DNA of 40,727 nucleotides, taken from an uncultured Sutterella sp. (GTDB lineage: Bacteria; Pseudomonadota; Gammaproteobacteria; Burkholderiales; Burkholderiaceae_F). The translations under genes were made by a program, and so were the position numbers. This document shows, piece by piece, positions 1-6,981 of the stretch. The DNA lies in NCBI GenBank assembly GCA_944392755.1, contig CALXXT010000004.1, positions 1 to 40,727 on the forward strand. Direction: 5' to 3'. Below the pieces are notes generated by a model. The model was given only the letters and a program-made list of their open reading frames with translations. It was not told where the DNA came from and searched no databases. Position 1 is the stretch's first letter. The number at the start of each line of letters is the position of its first letter.

Positions 1-1069
1 GCGTGTAGCCGCCCATCACGTAGACGGCCGTGCGCTTGCTCAGCTGATAGTCGTAGCCGACGGAAGCCATGTAGCGCGTGAAGTCCACGTCGTCCTGGTT
101 GTCCATGTCGCGGTAGGCGAGCTGGCCCTTGATGACGCCGCCGAAGAGCGGATAGTTGGCGCCGATGCTGAGGCCGTAGCCGTCCACAAAGCCGTAATCT
201 TCAGCGATCGACAGCCCCTGACCCTTAGCAAGGAAGTTGGTGAGGCCAGACTTGATCACGCCGGCGCGCCCCTTGGCAGCGCTCAGTTCCTGATCCTTGA
301 AATACTGACCGAAGGCGATGAGCTTCAGGCCGTTCGTGAACGTGTAGTTGCCGCCGAGCGTGTACGTGTAGCCGTTGTTAGAGTTCGCAGCGCCGGTGCG
401 GTCGCTGCCGTAGATCGTCGTGTCGGCGACGAAAACGATCTCAGTCGAGCCGCCCTGATAGCGAAGGGCGAGCGAACCGTAGCGGTCAGTGCGAGACGTG
501 CCTTCATCGCCAACGCTGGAAACGCTGTTCTTGAAGGAGTACATCGCGTAGCCCGTGAAGCCTGCGAACGTGGGCGAAACGTAGCTGATGGCGTTGTCGA
601 CGCGCGTCCAGCTCGAGGCCGTGACGAAGCCCGAGCCGAAGGCTTCCGTGTAGTTCGCGAAGAGCGGGTCGATCGCGCGGAAGAGGCCGTCGGCGCCGAG
701 CACGCTGCCGTAGACCGGCATCGAGCCGAAGGCGATCTTGCCGTACGGCGTGTAGAGGTCGAGATGGGATTCGCGGCCGAACATCTTGCCGTTCTGGTCG
801 AAGTCGCCCGTATCGGCCTTGAAGCCGTTTTCAAGGACGAAGCCGACCTTGTAGCCGTTGCCGAGGTCTTCGGACCCCTTGATGCCGAAGCGGGAACCAA
901 ATTCACGCGCATTTTCCATCGTGAACTTGCTGTCGGAGCCCCAGCCGTCGGAATCGCTGTGGACATAGGAGAGGCTGAGGTCGATCAGGCCGTAGACCTG
1001 GACGTCAGCGGCAAAAGCCGAGCCGGAAAGGGCCGCGGCGAGAGAAAGGGCGAGGAGAGACTTTTTCAT
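1..1069 (-). CDS. Gram-negative porin, Burkholderiales type (3' end cut by window edge)
   Basis: Outer-membrane trimeric beta-barrel porin allowing diffusion of small solutes. The protein begins with a Sec signal peptide (MKKSLLALSLAAALSGSAFA, cleaved before ADVQVYGLIDLSL). It then shows the classic betaproteobacterial porin pattern: VYGLIDLSL as first strand, SRFGIKGSEDLGNGYKVGF, and a loop-3-like region after GREAHL-type sequence (here GRESHLDLYTPYGKIAFG). Alternating aromatic strands continue to the window edge. About 356 codons are visible; the C-terminal strand ending in Phe lies outside the window. The start ATG follows a purine-poor leader without a strong ribosome binding site. It sits downstream of the cytochrome gene on the same strand, with no clear terminator between them. 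It may be co-transcribed but also has a plausible -10 of its own. Family assignment is secure; substrate preference cannot be told. Confidence 0.93.
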   Translation of the reverse strand, partial: MKKSLLALSLAAALSGSAFAADVQVYGLIDLSLSYVHSDSDGWGSDSKFTMENAREFGSRFGIKGSEDLGNGYKVGFVLENGFKADTGDFDQNGKMFGRESHLDLYTPYGKIAFGSMPVYGSVLGADGLFRAIDPLFANYTEAFGSGFVTASSWTRVDNAISYVSPTFAGFTGYAMYSFKNSVSSVGDEGTSRTDRYGSLALRYQGGSTEIVFVADTTIYGSDRTGAANSNNGYTYTLGGNYTFTNGLKLIAFGQYFKDQELSAAKGRAGVIKSGLTNFLAKGQGLSIAEDYGFVDGYGLSIGANYPLFGGVIKGQLAYRDMDNQDDVDFTRYMASVGYDYQLSKRTAVYVMGGYT

Positions 1070-1080
1070 TTGTTTGTTCC

Positions 1081-1117
1081 GTTCGGTTGAATCGGGAAGA
1101 AACGGATTCTACCGAAC
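1081..1117 (-). promoter_or_regulatory. Inverted repeat and putative -10 ahead of the porin gene
   Basis: On the minus strand a TAGAAT hexamer (plus positions 1106-1111) lies about 37 bases before the porin ATG and is a reasonable -10 element, with no good -35. It is bracketed by a 7-bp inverted repeat, GTTCGGT (1081-1087) and ACCGAAC (1111-1117). The repeat spans the presumed transcription start, so it could be an operator or a 5'-leader hairpin. Weak evidence. Confidence 0.3.
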
Positions 1118-1155
1118 TGCTGAAGAAAAGTTTAAAGATGGTTCGAGAAGCATTC

Positions 1156-1497
1156 TTAATGCTTCATCTTGTAGTCGAACTTATGGCACTGAGCGCAGTA
1201 GTTGACCTCAGGCTCGTGCTGCATGTGGCAGAGCGTGCAGTCGTTGTTGTGCGGCGCCGTATGCGGATTCGGCTCGAGCTGCTTCGTGCGGGCCGCAACG
1301 TCTTCGCGCTTGTGGCACTGCAGGCAGGTTTCCTGATCCGGGTAATTGGGGTTCTTCATGTCGGGGCCGTGGCAGGATTCGCACTTCAGCCCGCGGGCAA
1401 CGTGACGGTCGGCGCCGAATTCAGCGGCCGAAACCGACGTAGCGGCAAAGCCGCCGAGCAGAGCGGCGGCTGCGAGTAGAGCGGCAAAACGCTTCAT
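1156..1497 (-). CDS. Periplasmic tetraheme cytochrome c (Fcc3 cytochrome-domain type)
   Basis: Small secreted electron-transfer protein of 113 residues. A signal peptide (1-24, ending ATSVSA) is followed by four c-type heme motifs: CESCH (39-43), CLQCH (58-62), CTLCH (87-91) and CAQCH (101-105). Extra histidines are available as distal ligands. The C-terminal YCAQCHKFDYKM resembles the end of the N-terminal cytochrome domain of Shewanella flavocytochrome c3 (from memory of that family). The flavin part here is a separate gene just upstream on the same strand, so the two look like a split flavocytochrome. In this model the cytochrome accepts electrons from a membrane quinol dehydrogenase (such as CymA/NrfH types, not in this window) and passes them to the flavoprotein. 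The start ATG at 1497 has GGAGA 8 bases upstream. An upstream in-frame extension is possible but would bury the signal peptide. Confidence 0.92.
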   Translation of the reverse strand: MKRFAALLAAAALLGGFAATSVSAAEFGADRHVARGLKCESCHGPDMKNPNYPDQETCLQCHKREDVAARTKQLEPNPHTAPHNNDCTLCHMQHEPEVNYCAQCHKFDYKMKH

Positions 1498-1511
1498 TTT
1501 CAGGATCTCCA

Positions 1512-1593
1512 GGCGCGCCCATGCGGGCGCGCCGTGTTGAACTATCGAAGCCGATGCCGCCGAGAGGGGACGCTCGGCGGCAGACGGCATCGG
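1512..1593 (-). other. Two stable hairpins between the flavoprotein and cytochrome genes
   Basis: Perfect 9-bp repeats GGCGCGCCC (1512-1520) / GGGCGCGCC (1525-1533) with a 4-base loop form one hairpin. CCGATGCCG (1551-1559) / CGGCATCGG (1585-1593) enclose a second, with an inner stem. Neither has a T-run on the minus strand, so they are not ordinary terminators. In this position they may protect the upstream message from 3' decay and set the ratio of flavoprotein to cytochrome. This role is inference. Confidence 0.5.
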
Positions 1594-1598
1594 TAAGT

Positions 1599-3140
1599 TT
1601 AGGCCTTCGGGCAGCCGAGGAACTTGCTCGCCGTGCGGGCTGCAACGCGGCCGAAGATCATGCAGTCGGCGACGGCGACCGTGCCGAGACGAACCATGCC
1701 GTGCACGCCGCCCGTGACTTCACCCGCGGCGTAGAGGCCGGGGATGGGCTTGCCGCGGACCGACAGGACCTGGGCGTTGTCGTTGATTTCCAGACCGCCC
1801 ATGCAGTGGTGGACGCGCGGCCAGAGGCGAACGGCGAGGAACGGGCCTTCGACGTTCGGAACGGCGTTCTTGAACATCATGCAGTTGAAGTCCGGATCCT
1901 TCTGAGCCTTGATGTAGCTGTTGAAGGTGTCGTTCGTCTTCTTGAGGGCGTCGAGCGGAATCTTCAGGTCGGCGGCCATTTCGTCGAGCGTCTTGTAGAC
2001 CTTGATGACGCCGTTCTTGACGGCGCGGTCGTAGAGCTCCTGCGTCATGTTCTTGCCGATGATCGCCGTCTGGGCGTTCTTGAGCGTCGTGTAGATGACG
2101 GCCGGGTGGCCCATCGCGACGATCGCGTCGGCGCGAACCTTGCGGTTGCCGGATTCCTGGATGAAGCGCTTGGCCGTGACCGGGTCGATCATCGGGCCGT
2201 AGCCGAGAGCGGACTCAACGAAGAGCGGAGCGAGGCCGAAGCCCATTTCGTCGGGCGAGGTCCACGGTCCCATCTGGATCCAGTCCATCTGAATCGTGTT
2301 GGCGCCGATTTCCTGCGCTTCCTGAATCATTTCGCCCGTGGCGCCCGGATGGTTCGTCGAGGTGAACTTTTCGTTGAGGCGCGGGTCGTGCGACATGCGC
2401 ATCTGGACGTTGTTGGCGAAGCCGCCCGAGGCGATGAGCACGCCCTTCGTCGCGCGGATGTAGACCACCTTGCCGGAATTTTCACGGCCGAAGCGGTAGT
2501 TGATGCGGGCCTTGACGCCGAGGACGCAGCGGTCTTCGGTCACGATGATCTGATCGACGATCGTGCGCAGACGCGGCTGGATGCCGTATTCCTTGAGCTT
2601 TTCGAGCATCGGGAGAATGAAGCCCGAGCCGGAGTTGTTCGTGACGGCATGGGAGCGCGGCACGGAGTGGCCGCCGTGGAACGTCACGGCCTTGAACTTG
2701 ACGCCGATTTCATCGCGCAGCCAGTAGAAGTTTTCCGTGCACTCGTCGGCGATGCGGCGGGCGAGCGAGGGGTGCGCGAGGCCGCCGCCGGCCTTCATGA
2801 TGTCGGCGTAGACGAGGTCGGGGCTGTCCTTGATGCCCGCAGCCTTCTGCATGTCGGTGCCGGCAGCCGTGACGGCGCCGCCGTTGATGATGGAGTTGCC
2901 GCCCGGGCTCGGCATCTTGTCGACCACCATGATTTCGTTGGGCTTCATGCCGAGCTTGTGGGCTTCGAGAGCGGCGGCGAGACCGGCAAAGCCCGTGCCG
3001 ATGATGAGGAAGCCCGTGGTTTCATCCCACTTGATCTGCTTCGTTTCCGCAGCGGAAACCGTCGTCACGAGACCGCCGAGGCCAACCGAAAGAGCGCCGG
3101 CCGAGCCGAGGAGCTTGCGGCGGGAAAGAGACGTAGCCAT
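1599..3140 (-). CDS. Tat-exported FAD-dependent reductase, fumarate-reductase flavoprotein superfamily
   Basis: Periplasmic flavoprotein of 513 residues, homologous to the flavin domain of flavocytochrome c3 and urocanate/methacrylate-type reductases. These enzymes reduce an activated C=C bond as terminal electron acceptor. A twin-arginine signal (SRRKLL, residues 6-11, then a hydrophobic stretch to about 30) shows folded export. The FAD dinucleotide motif GTGFAG is at 48-53. GGNSIINGG follows and the C-terminal FAD/substrate segment GEVTGGVHG is present. Compared from memory with Shewanella Fcc3, the catalytic Arg region aligns with NRKVRADAI, the substrate His with VHHCMGG and the second substrate Arg with MVRLG. 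The His before Pro (QAHPT in Fcc3) is replaced by Gly (QMGPW). The acceptor therefore may not be fumarate. The start ATG at 3140 has GGAGA upstream and leads straight into the Tat signal. Partner: the tetraheme cytochrome downstream. Confidence 0.9.
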   Translation of the reverse strand: MATSLSRRKLLGSAGALSVGLGGLVTTVSAAETKQIKWDETTGFLIIGTGFAGLAAALEAHKLGMKPNEIMVVDKMPSPGGNSIINGGAVTAAGTDMQKAAGIKDSPDLVYADIMKAGGGLAHPSLARRIADECTENFYWLRDEIGVKFKAVTFHGGHSVPRSHAVTNNSGSGFILPMLEKLKEYGIQPRLRTIVDQIIVTEDRCVLGVKARINYRFGRENSGKVVYIRATKGVLIASGGFANNVQMRMSHDPRLNEKFTSTNHPGATGEMIQEAQEIGANTIQMDWIQMGPWTSPDEMGFGLAPLFVESALGYGPMIDPVTAKRFIQESGNRKVRADAIVAMGHPAVIYTTLKNAQTAIIGKNMTQELYDRAVKNGVIKVYKTLDEMAADLKIPLDALKKTNDTFNSYIKAQKDPDFNCMMFKNAVPNVEGPFLAVRLWPRVHHCMGGLEINDNAQVLSVRGKPIPGLYAAGEVTGGVHGMVRLGTVAVADCMIFGRVAARTASKFLGCPKA

Positions 3141-3257
3141 AGATTTCTCCTTGGTACAAAAGAGTTTGCGGAGAGGGTCGTGCCGGCGCGAGCAAAGGCG
3201 CAAAAGCGTCGGCGCAGAGCGGACGGCCGCAAATTCCGAACAGTCCGTCCGCTTCGA

Positions 3258-3305
3258 CATAGAGTCTATGGAATTAGGTCGAAATGATTAACCCAATAGG
3301 TTGGG
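3258..3305. promoter_or_regulatory. Two inverted repeats in the divergent intergenic region (candidate operators)
   Basis: The 364-bp stretch 3141-3504 between the reductase and the Crp/Fnr-type gene is AT-richer than its surroundings near 3260-3340 and holds no credible gene. It contains CATAGA-G-TCTATG (3258-3270), a perfect palindrome, and CCCAA-TAGG-TTGGG (3292-3305), a perfect 5-bp inverted repeat. Sites of this kind between a divergent regulator and its target are typical operators. Neither matches the FNR consensus TTGAT-N4-ATCAA. No convincing -35/-10 pair was assigned. Confidence 0.5.
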
Positions 3306-3504
3306 AGTCTAAATTCAGTATTTACCCTAGGTTTGCGAGATAGCCCAAAAGGCTTCCGACGGATCGCGTCGACCGTAAGGTTTTTCCCTCTAGGCAAACA
3401 CGCTCAGCGCAAGAGAGAATTCCCAAAAGCGTTCCGCGCGGCGAGGGTCGGACGATCTCCGCCGATGGGGGAATGCCGGTTGCAGTTCACTATTCAAGGC
3501 GGGA

Positions 3505-4368
3505 ATGAGACGGTTTTCTGAGGCGTGGTTTCAAGCGATTGAAAACAGCCGCTTTTGCGGCGAGTGGTCTTCAGATCGAGGACCGAAGCTGCCGACCCTC
3601 TGCTGGATGACGCATCCGTTGCCTCCCGTTCTGCGCCAATTCATCTGCAGGCATGGGACCCGCGAGGAGCATCTTCCCGGAGAGTCGCTTTTCCCCACCA
3701 CGCAGGTGACGGACTTCCTCTATGTGGAGCGCGGCCTCACGGGGCGCATCGCGTCGACTTTGGACGGCCAGAGCGGCTCGGGCGCCATGGCGATGAGCGC
3801 ACCGCACCGTCTTGCGGCCGGAAATTTAAATTGGATCACGCACCGCCCTGCGATCGGCCGCTACGTCACGCTTTCTCATGCGGTCATCTACCGCATTGCG
3901 CATGTGCAGATGGCTGCGCTTCTGGAAGAGGCCCCGCGGGAAATTCTCTGGGCGCTTCTGACGCACATCGAATATGCGCATCTCTCCGACCGCCTGGGCT
4001 TTTCGCTTCTGGCGCTGCAGTCTTCGGAAGTCCGCTGGCAGGCGCTTCTCCTGGCTTGGGCCGTCTATTTCGGAGTGATCGCGAACGAGCCCGGCAAGGG
4101 CGATGTCGTCACGATGCCCGTGCCGGGGAGACGGCGCCATATTCAGCAGGTGATCGGCGTCTCGTCCGTAACGCTCGACAAGCTTGTCGCCGCCATGACG
4201 GAAGCGGGCGAATATGTTCGTCAGGGCGAATTCATCCGCATCAAGGCGAGCGTCCTGCAGACGGCGCACGACTGGATGCGGCACGGCGACGGGGACGGCG
4301 TGCTGTATCCCCGCCCCGCGCGCGTCGAAGATCTCCTCTACGGAGCGCAGGAAGGCTTCTACGACTGA
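3505..4368 (+). CDS. Crp/Fnr-family transcriptional regulator
   Basis: Probable DNA-binding regulator of the divergently transcribed reductase-cytochrome-porin cluster. The layout matches this family: an N-terminal cyclic-nucleotide-binding-like beta-roll (around GESLFPTTQVTDFLYVERGL), a long dimer helix (around LLTHIEYAHLSDRLGFSLLA), and a C-terminal winged helix with recognition segment RRRHIQQVIGVSSVTLDKLV. The N-terminal cysteine cluster of true FNR is missing, so a [4Fe-4S] oxygen sensor is unlikely. The effector is unknown. At 287 residues it is longer than usual (about 220-250). The ATG at 3505 has AAGG 5 bases upstream, but the first 34 residues look atypical. The ATG at 3607 (MTHPLPPVLRQF) is a serious alternative start. 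Assignment to the family is firm; the link to the reductase is inferred from position. Confidence 0.8.
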   Translation: MRRFSEAWFQAIENSRFCGEWSSDRGPKLPTLCWMTHPLPPVLRQFICRHGTREEHLPGESLFPTTQVTDFLYVERGLTGRIASTLDGQSGSGAMAMSAPHRLAAGNLNWITHRPAIGRYVTLSHAVIYRIAHVQMAALLEEAPREILWALLTHIEYAHLSDRLGFSLLALQSSEVRWQALLLAWAVYFGVIANEPGKGDVVTMPVPGRRRHIQQVIGVSSVTLDKLVAAMTEAGEYVRQGEFIRIKASVLQTAHDWMRHGDGDGVLYPRPARVEDLLYGAQEGFYD

Positions 4369-4398
4369 GGGTTCGCGCGCCGCGTAACAATTTGAATA

Positions 4399-4489
4399 GA
4401 ACGGCGGGAGCTGGGCGCAAGCCGAAATTGCGCCGCCGTTCCATAATCTGTAGGTAGGTTCGGCCCGCCGTCGGCGGCGCGGCCGACGG
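4399..4489 (+). promoter_or_regulatory. Two hairpins in the relA leader
   Basis: GAACGGCGG (4399-4407) pairs perfectly with CCGCCGTTC (4433-4441), with an inner CGCAA/TTGCG stem. A second hairpin is CCGTCGGC (4468-4475) with GCCGACGG (4482-4489) and a 6-base loop. The first may terminate or slow transcription from the upstream regulator, but no T-run follows. No certain promoter was seen for relA; CATAAT at 4442-4447 is a possible -10. Confidence 0.4.
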
Positions 4490-4539
4490 AAAGGAACGCA
4501 GAAATTCAGGCGGACGCAGCGCACGTCCAGAGAGGCACC

Positions 4540-6654
4540 ATGAGCGAAGTGGAACACCAGCCGCAGCCCGATCCCCAGCTCGCCCGGAGCTTGGTCGAAC
4601 CTTTGTACGCCGGTCTCAAGCTTCCGACCGGCGAGTCCGTGCTCGCGCACGCAGACGGCGCGGCGAGCATTGTTCGCGGCATTCGCAACGACCCGGATCT
4701 CGTTTCGGCCATGTATCTCTTTTATGTCGGCCAGACGGTTCAGAATCCGGACGAATGGATCGAAAAGAGCTTCGGTTCGGCCGTCTGCGGCCTGGTTGAG
4801 GAGCTCTCGAAGCTCAATGCGCTTTCCGTGCGCACCCGTTCGGGCGCGCAGGCCGATCCGTCCGTTCAGCCGGAGGCCGTTCGGCGCATGTTCCTCGCCA
4901 TGTGCCGAGATCTGCGCGTTGTGCTTCTCAAGCTTGCAAGCTGCCTGCAGACGCTGCGCTGGTTTGCCGCCACGAAGGCCGACGGCGCCGAAGCGGCGGG
5001 GGCAGAGACGCTTGCCGTCTATGCGCCTCTTGCCAACCGTCTCGGCATTTGGCAGATCAAGTGGGAGCTCGAGGATTTGGCTCTTCGCTTCACGCGTCCG
5101 GAGGAATATCACGAGATCGCCCGCGAGCTCGACGAGTCGCGCGAGGAGCGTCTGGAATTCATGCAGCATGCCGTGAAGCGGATCCGCGGACTCCTGGCGA
5201 AAAACGGGATTCGGGCGGACGTCTCCGGCCGCCCGAAGCACATCTATTCGATCTGGAAGAAGATGCAGCGCAAGCATCTGCGCTTCGACCAGCTCTTCGA
5301 CGTGCGGGCTCTGCGCATCATCGTCGAAACGGTCGAGCAGTGCTACGAGGTGCTCTCGATCGTGCAGGAGAACTTCACGACGCTCTCCAAGGAATACGAC
5401 GACTACATCGCCAAGCCGAAGCCGAACGGCTACCAGTCGCTTCATACGGTCGTTGAAGATTCTTCGGGACGGCCGATCGAAATTCAAATCCGCACGCGCG
5501 CCATGCACGAATTCGCGGAATTGGGCGTTGCCGCGCACTGGCGCTACAAGGAGGCGGGCAATTCGAACGGCATGTCGAGCGCCGAAGAGCAGCGCGTCGC
5601 CTGGCTGCGGCAGCTGCTCGCCTGGCGTTCCGACGTCGGTGCGCCGGAGGCGGGAGGCCATGAGGTCGAGGACGATCACGTCTACTGCCTCACGCCCGCG
5701 GGCCGGGTCGTGGAGCTCCCGGCCGGGGCAACGCCCGTCGACTTCGCCTATCAGGTTCATACTCAGCTCGGCCACCGCATGAAGGGCGCGCGCGTCGACG
5801 GCGCCATGGTCCCCCTCAATACGAAGCTGAAGACCGGGCAGACGGTCGAAATCATTGCCGGAAAAACCGGACAGCCGAGCCGCGATTGGCTCAATCCGGA
5901 GTTGGGCTATGCGGCGAGTCCGCGCACGCGCAACAAGGTGCGTCAGTGGTTCAACGCCCAGCAGACGGCCGAGCTTCTGAGCGCAGGGCGGGATCGTCTC
6001 GACAAGGAACTTGCGCGTCTGGGGAAGACGGCGATGAAGCTCGAAGACCTGGCCAAGCGCCTCGGCTTCGAGAAGGTCGACGACCTCTGCATAGCCTTCG
6101 CGAAGGAGGAGATCACGCAGACGGCGATCGCGCAGGCCGTTCAGCCGCAGAAGCCCGTGGCTGAAACCGAACCCGAGGTTCTCGTGAGGAATGAGTCGGC
6201 GGGGGCGAAGAAGAGCTCCGTTCTCGTCGTCGGCGTGGACTCGCTCCTCACGCAGCTTGCGCGCTGCTGTCATCCGGTGCCGCCCGACGACATCGTGGGA
6301 TACGTGACCCGCGGGCGCGGCGTCACGATTCATCGTGCCGACTGTCCGAACGTGAGGAACATGATCGAGCAGGATCACGAGCGTCTGATCGAGGTGAGCT
6401 GGGGTTCGGCGAGCGCCGAGGCGGTCTACCCTGCGGAAGTTCTCATCGTCGCTCAGGATCGGCTTGGCCTTCTGAAGGACATCTCGGAAATCTTCACCCG
6501 CGAGAAGGAGAAGATTACGGGCATGAGAAGTCAGATGGTGAAGGGCGATCAGCACATGCGCTTCAAGATCGAGATTCACTCGGCCGAAGGCCTGCGCCGC
6601 ACGCTCGCCGCTTTGCGGGAGTTGAAGGGCGTTCTCGCCGCGCGCCGCGTTTGA
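4540..6654 (+). CDS. relA: GTP pyrophosphokinase RelA, (p)ppGpp synthetase I
   Basis: Ribosome-associated stringent-response enzyme that transfers pyrophosphate from ATP to GTP/GDP when uncharged tRNA occupies the A site. The 704-residue layout is an N-terminal degenerate hydrolase domain, a synthetase domain (from about SGRPKHIYSIWKKM to GVAAHWRYKE), TGS (DDHVYCLTPAGRVVELP on), helical, zinc-finger-like (ARCCHPVPPDDIVGYVTRG with HRADCP) and C-terminal ACT domains. The hydrolase HD and ED motifs are not present: the usual HDxxED place reads LFYVGQTVQ. The synthetase loop reads EYDD, the EXDD signature of synthetase-only RelA rather than RXKD of bifunctional SpoT/Rel. This is therefore a monofunctional synthetase, and a SpoT must exist elsewhere. 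Start ATG 4540 with AGAGG just upstream. It is followed by a promoter for tRNA-Val, so it is probably a single-gene unit. Confidence 0.96.
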   Translation: MSEVEHQPQPDPQLARSLVEPLYAGLKLPTGESVLAHADGAASIVRGIRNDPDLVSAMYLFYVGQTVQNPDEWIEKSFGSAVCGLVEELSKLNALSVRTRSGAQADPSVQPEAVRRMFLAMCRDLRVVLLKLASCLQTLRWFAATKADGAEAAGAETLAVYAPLANRLGIWQIKWELEDLALRFTRPEEYHEIARELDESREERLEFMQHAVKRIRGLLAKNGIRADVSGRPKHIYSIWKKMQRKHLRFDQLFDVRALRIIVETVEQCYEVLSIVQENFTTLSKEYDDYIAKPKPNGYQSLHTVVEDSSGRPIEIQIRTRAMHEFAELGVAAHWRYKEAGNSNGMSSAEEQRVAWLRQLLAWRSDVGAPEAGGHEVEDDHVYCLTPAGRVVELPAGATPVDFAYQVHTQLGHRMKGARVDGAMVPLNTKLKTGQTVEIIAGKTGQPSRDWLNPELGYAASPRTRNKVRQWFNAQQTAELLSAGRDRLDKELARLGKTAMKLEDLAKRLGFEKVDDLCIAFAKEEITQTAIAQAVQPQKPVAETEPEVLVRNESAGAKKSSVLVVGVDSLLTQLARCCHPVPPDDIVGYVTRGRGVTIHRADCPNVRNMIEQDHERLIEVSWGSASAEAVYPAEVLIVAQDRLGLLKDISEIFTREKEKITGMRSQMVKGDQHMRFKIEIHSAEGLRRTLAALRELKGVLAARRV

Positions 6655-6688
6655 TTGCATGGGCAGGCCGGGAAAATTTTCTCCAGCC

Positions 6689-6716
6689 TTGCTTTTTTCT
6701 TCTCGGCATGTATAAT
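6689..6716 (+). promoter_or_regulatory. Sigma70-type promoter for tRNA-Val (and probably the thrS leader)
   Basis: -35 TTGCTT (6689-6694) and a perfect -10 TATAAT (6711-6716) are separated by 16 bases. Transcription would start about 20 bases before the tRNA. No other convincing promoter is seen between the tRNA 3' end (6818) and the thrS leader ORF (6842). Confidence 0.8.
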
Positions 6717-6741
6717 TCACAGCTCACGCAATCTGCGAAGC

Positions 6742-6818
6742 AGGCACATAGCTCAGTTGGTTAGAGCATCACCTTGACATGGTGGGGGTCGTTGGTTCGA
6801 GTCCAATTGTGCCTACCA
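6742..6818 (+). tRNA. tRNA-Val (GAC anticodon)
   Basis: 77-base cloverleaf. The acceptor AGGCACA pairs with TGTGCCT, the discriminator is A and CCA is encoded. The D-arm is GCTC...GAGC, and the anticodon arm TCACC-TTGACAT-GGTGG gives anticodon GAC. The T-arm is TTGG-TTCGAGT-CCAA. There is no intrinsic terminator directly after it; the next terminator is the thrS attenuator at 6932. Confidence 0.96.
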
Positions 6819-6841
6819 AAATTTTTTACGGATCAGTCGTC

Positions 6842-6892
6842 ATGTGCATTTATCGTTTCGGCGCGACAACAACACCCGTGAGCGTGAGCTGA
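6842..6892 (+). CDS. Putative thrS leader peptide with three consecutive Thr codons
   Basis: A 16-codon ORF, MCIYRFGATTTPVSVS, starts 23 bases after tRNA-Val and ends 39 bases before a strong intrinsic terminator ahead of thrS. Three ACA threonine codons in a row (6866-6874) in such a short frame are what a threonine-sensing attenuator needs. A weak ribosome binding site ACGGA (6828-6832) sits 9 bases before ATG. Pairing segment 1 (TTCGGCGCG, 6857-6865) lies directly before the Thr codons and would be covered by a ribosome stalled there. By analogy with PheL of E. coli pheST the peptide itself need have no function. Not detected by size-limited gene finding; support is architectural only. Confidence 0.72.
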   Translation: MCIYRFGATTTPVSVS

Positions 6893-6959
6893 TGGGCGTG
6901 CCGAAGCATGTAGACTGATATCTAAGCGAAGAAAGTGCGGCGCCGTCCGCACTTTTTTT
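6857..6959 (+). promoter_or_regulatory. Threonine attenuator: alternative RNA pairings before thrS
   Basis: Three mutually exclusive pairings can be drawn. 1:2 is TTCGGCGCG (6857-6865) with CGTGCCGAA (6897-6905), nine pairs with one G-U. 2:3 is GGCGTGCCG (6895-6903) with CGGCGCC (6938-6944), seven G-C pairs around a two-base bulge. 3:4 is AAAGTGCGG (6932-6940) with CCGCACTTT (6947-6955), the terminator. Stalling at Thr codons would mask segment 1 and free segment 2 to form the antiterminator. A ribosome at the stop codon (6890-6892) would cover segment 2 and let the terminator form. Folding energies were not computed. Confidence 0.68.
6932..6959 (+). terminator. Intrinsic terminator (attenuator) upstream of thrS
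   Basis: Perfect 9-bp stem AAAGTGCGG / CCGCACTTT around loop CGCCGT, followed by a run of seven T. It lies 40 bases upstream of the thrS start. It could simply end the tRNA-Val transcript, but the Thr-rich ORF and alternative pairings before it argue for regulated termination. Confidence 0.85.
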
Positions 6960-6964
6960 GTATC

Positions 6965-6981
6965 TGCACCCTGCCGGTGCA
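6965..6981 (+). other. Small hairpin before the thrS ribosome binding site
   Basis: TGCACC (6965-6970) and GGTGCA (6976-6981) pair around loop CTGCC between the attenuator terminator and the thrS Shine-Dalgarno region (AGAGGA near 6987). It might modulate translation initiation. E. coli thrS is known to be autoregulated through leader stem-loops, but no resemblance to that operator is claimed. Confidence 0.35.

Noticed and set aside
1521-3287. 588-codon plus-strand ORF opposite the flavoprotein gene
   Set aside because: Antisense shadow; the minus-strand frame has a Tat signal, FAD motifs and an upstream ribosome binding site.
3333-3521. 62-codon plus-strand ORF in the reductase/regulator gap
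   Set aside because: Composition is unlike a protein, there is no ribosome binding site, and it overlaps the start of the regulator gene and operator region.
3826-6720. 964-codon minus-strand ORF opposite relA and the regulator
   Set aside because: It is antisense to two well-supported genes, rich in Arg/Leu/Ala/His as expected of a GC-rich shadow frame, with no recognisable domain.
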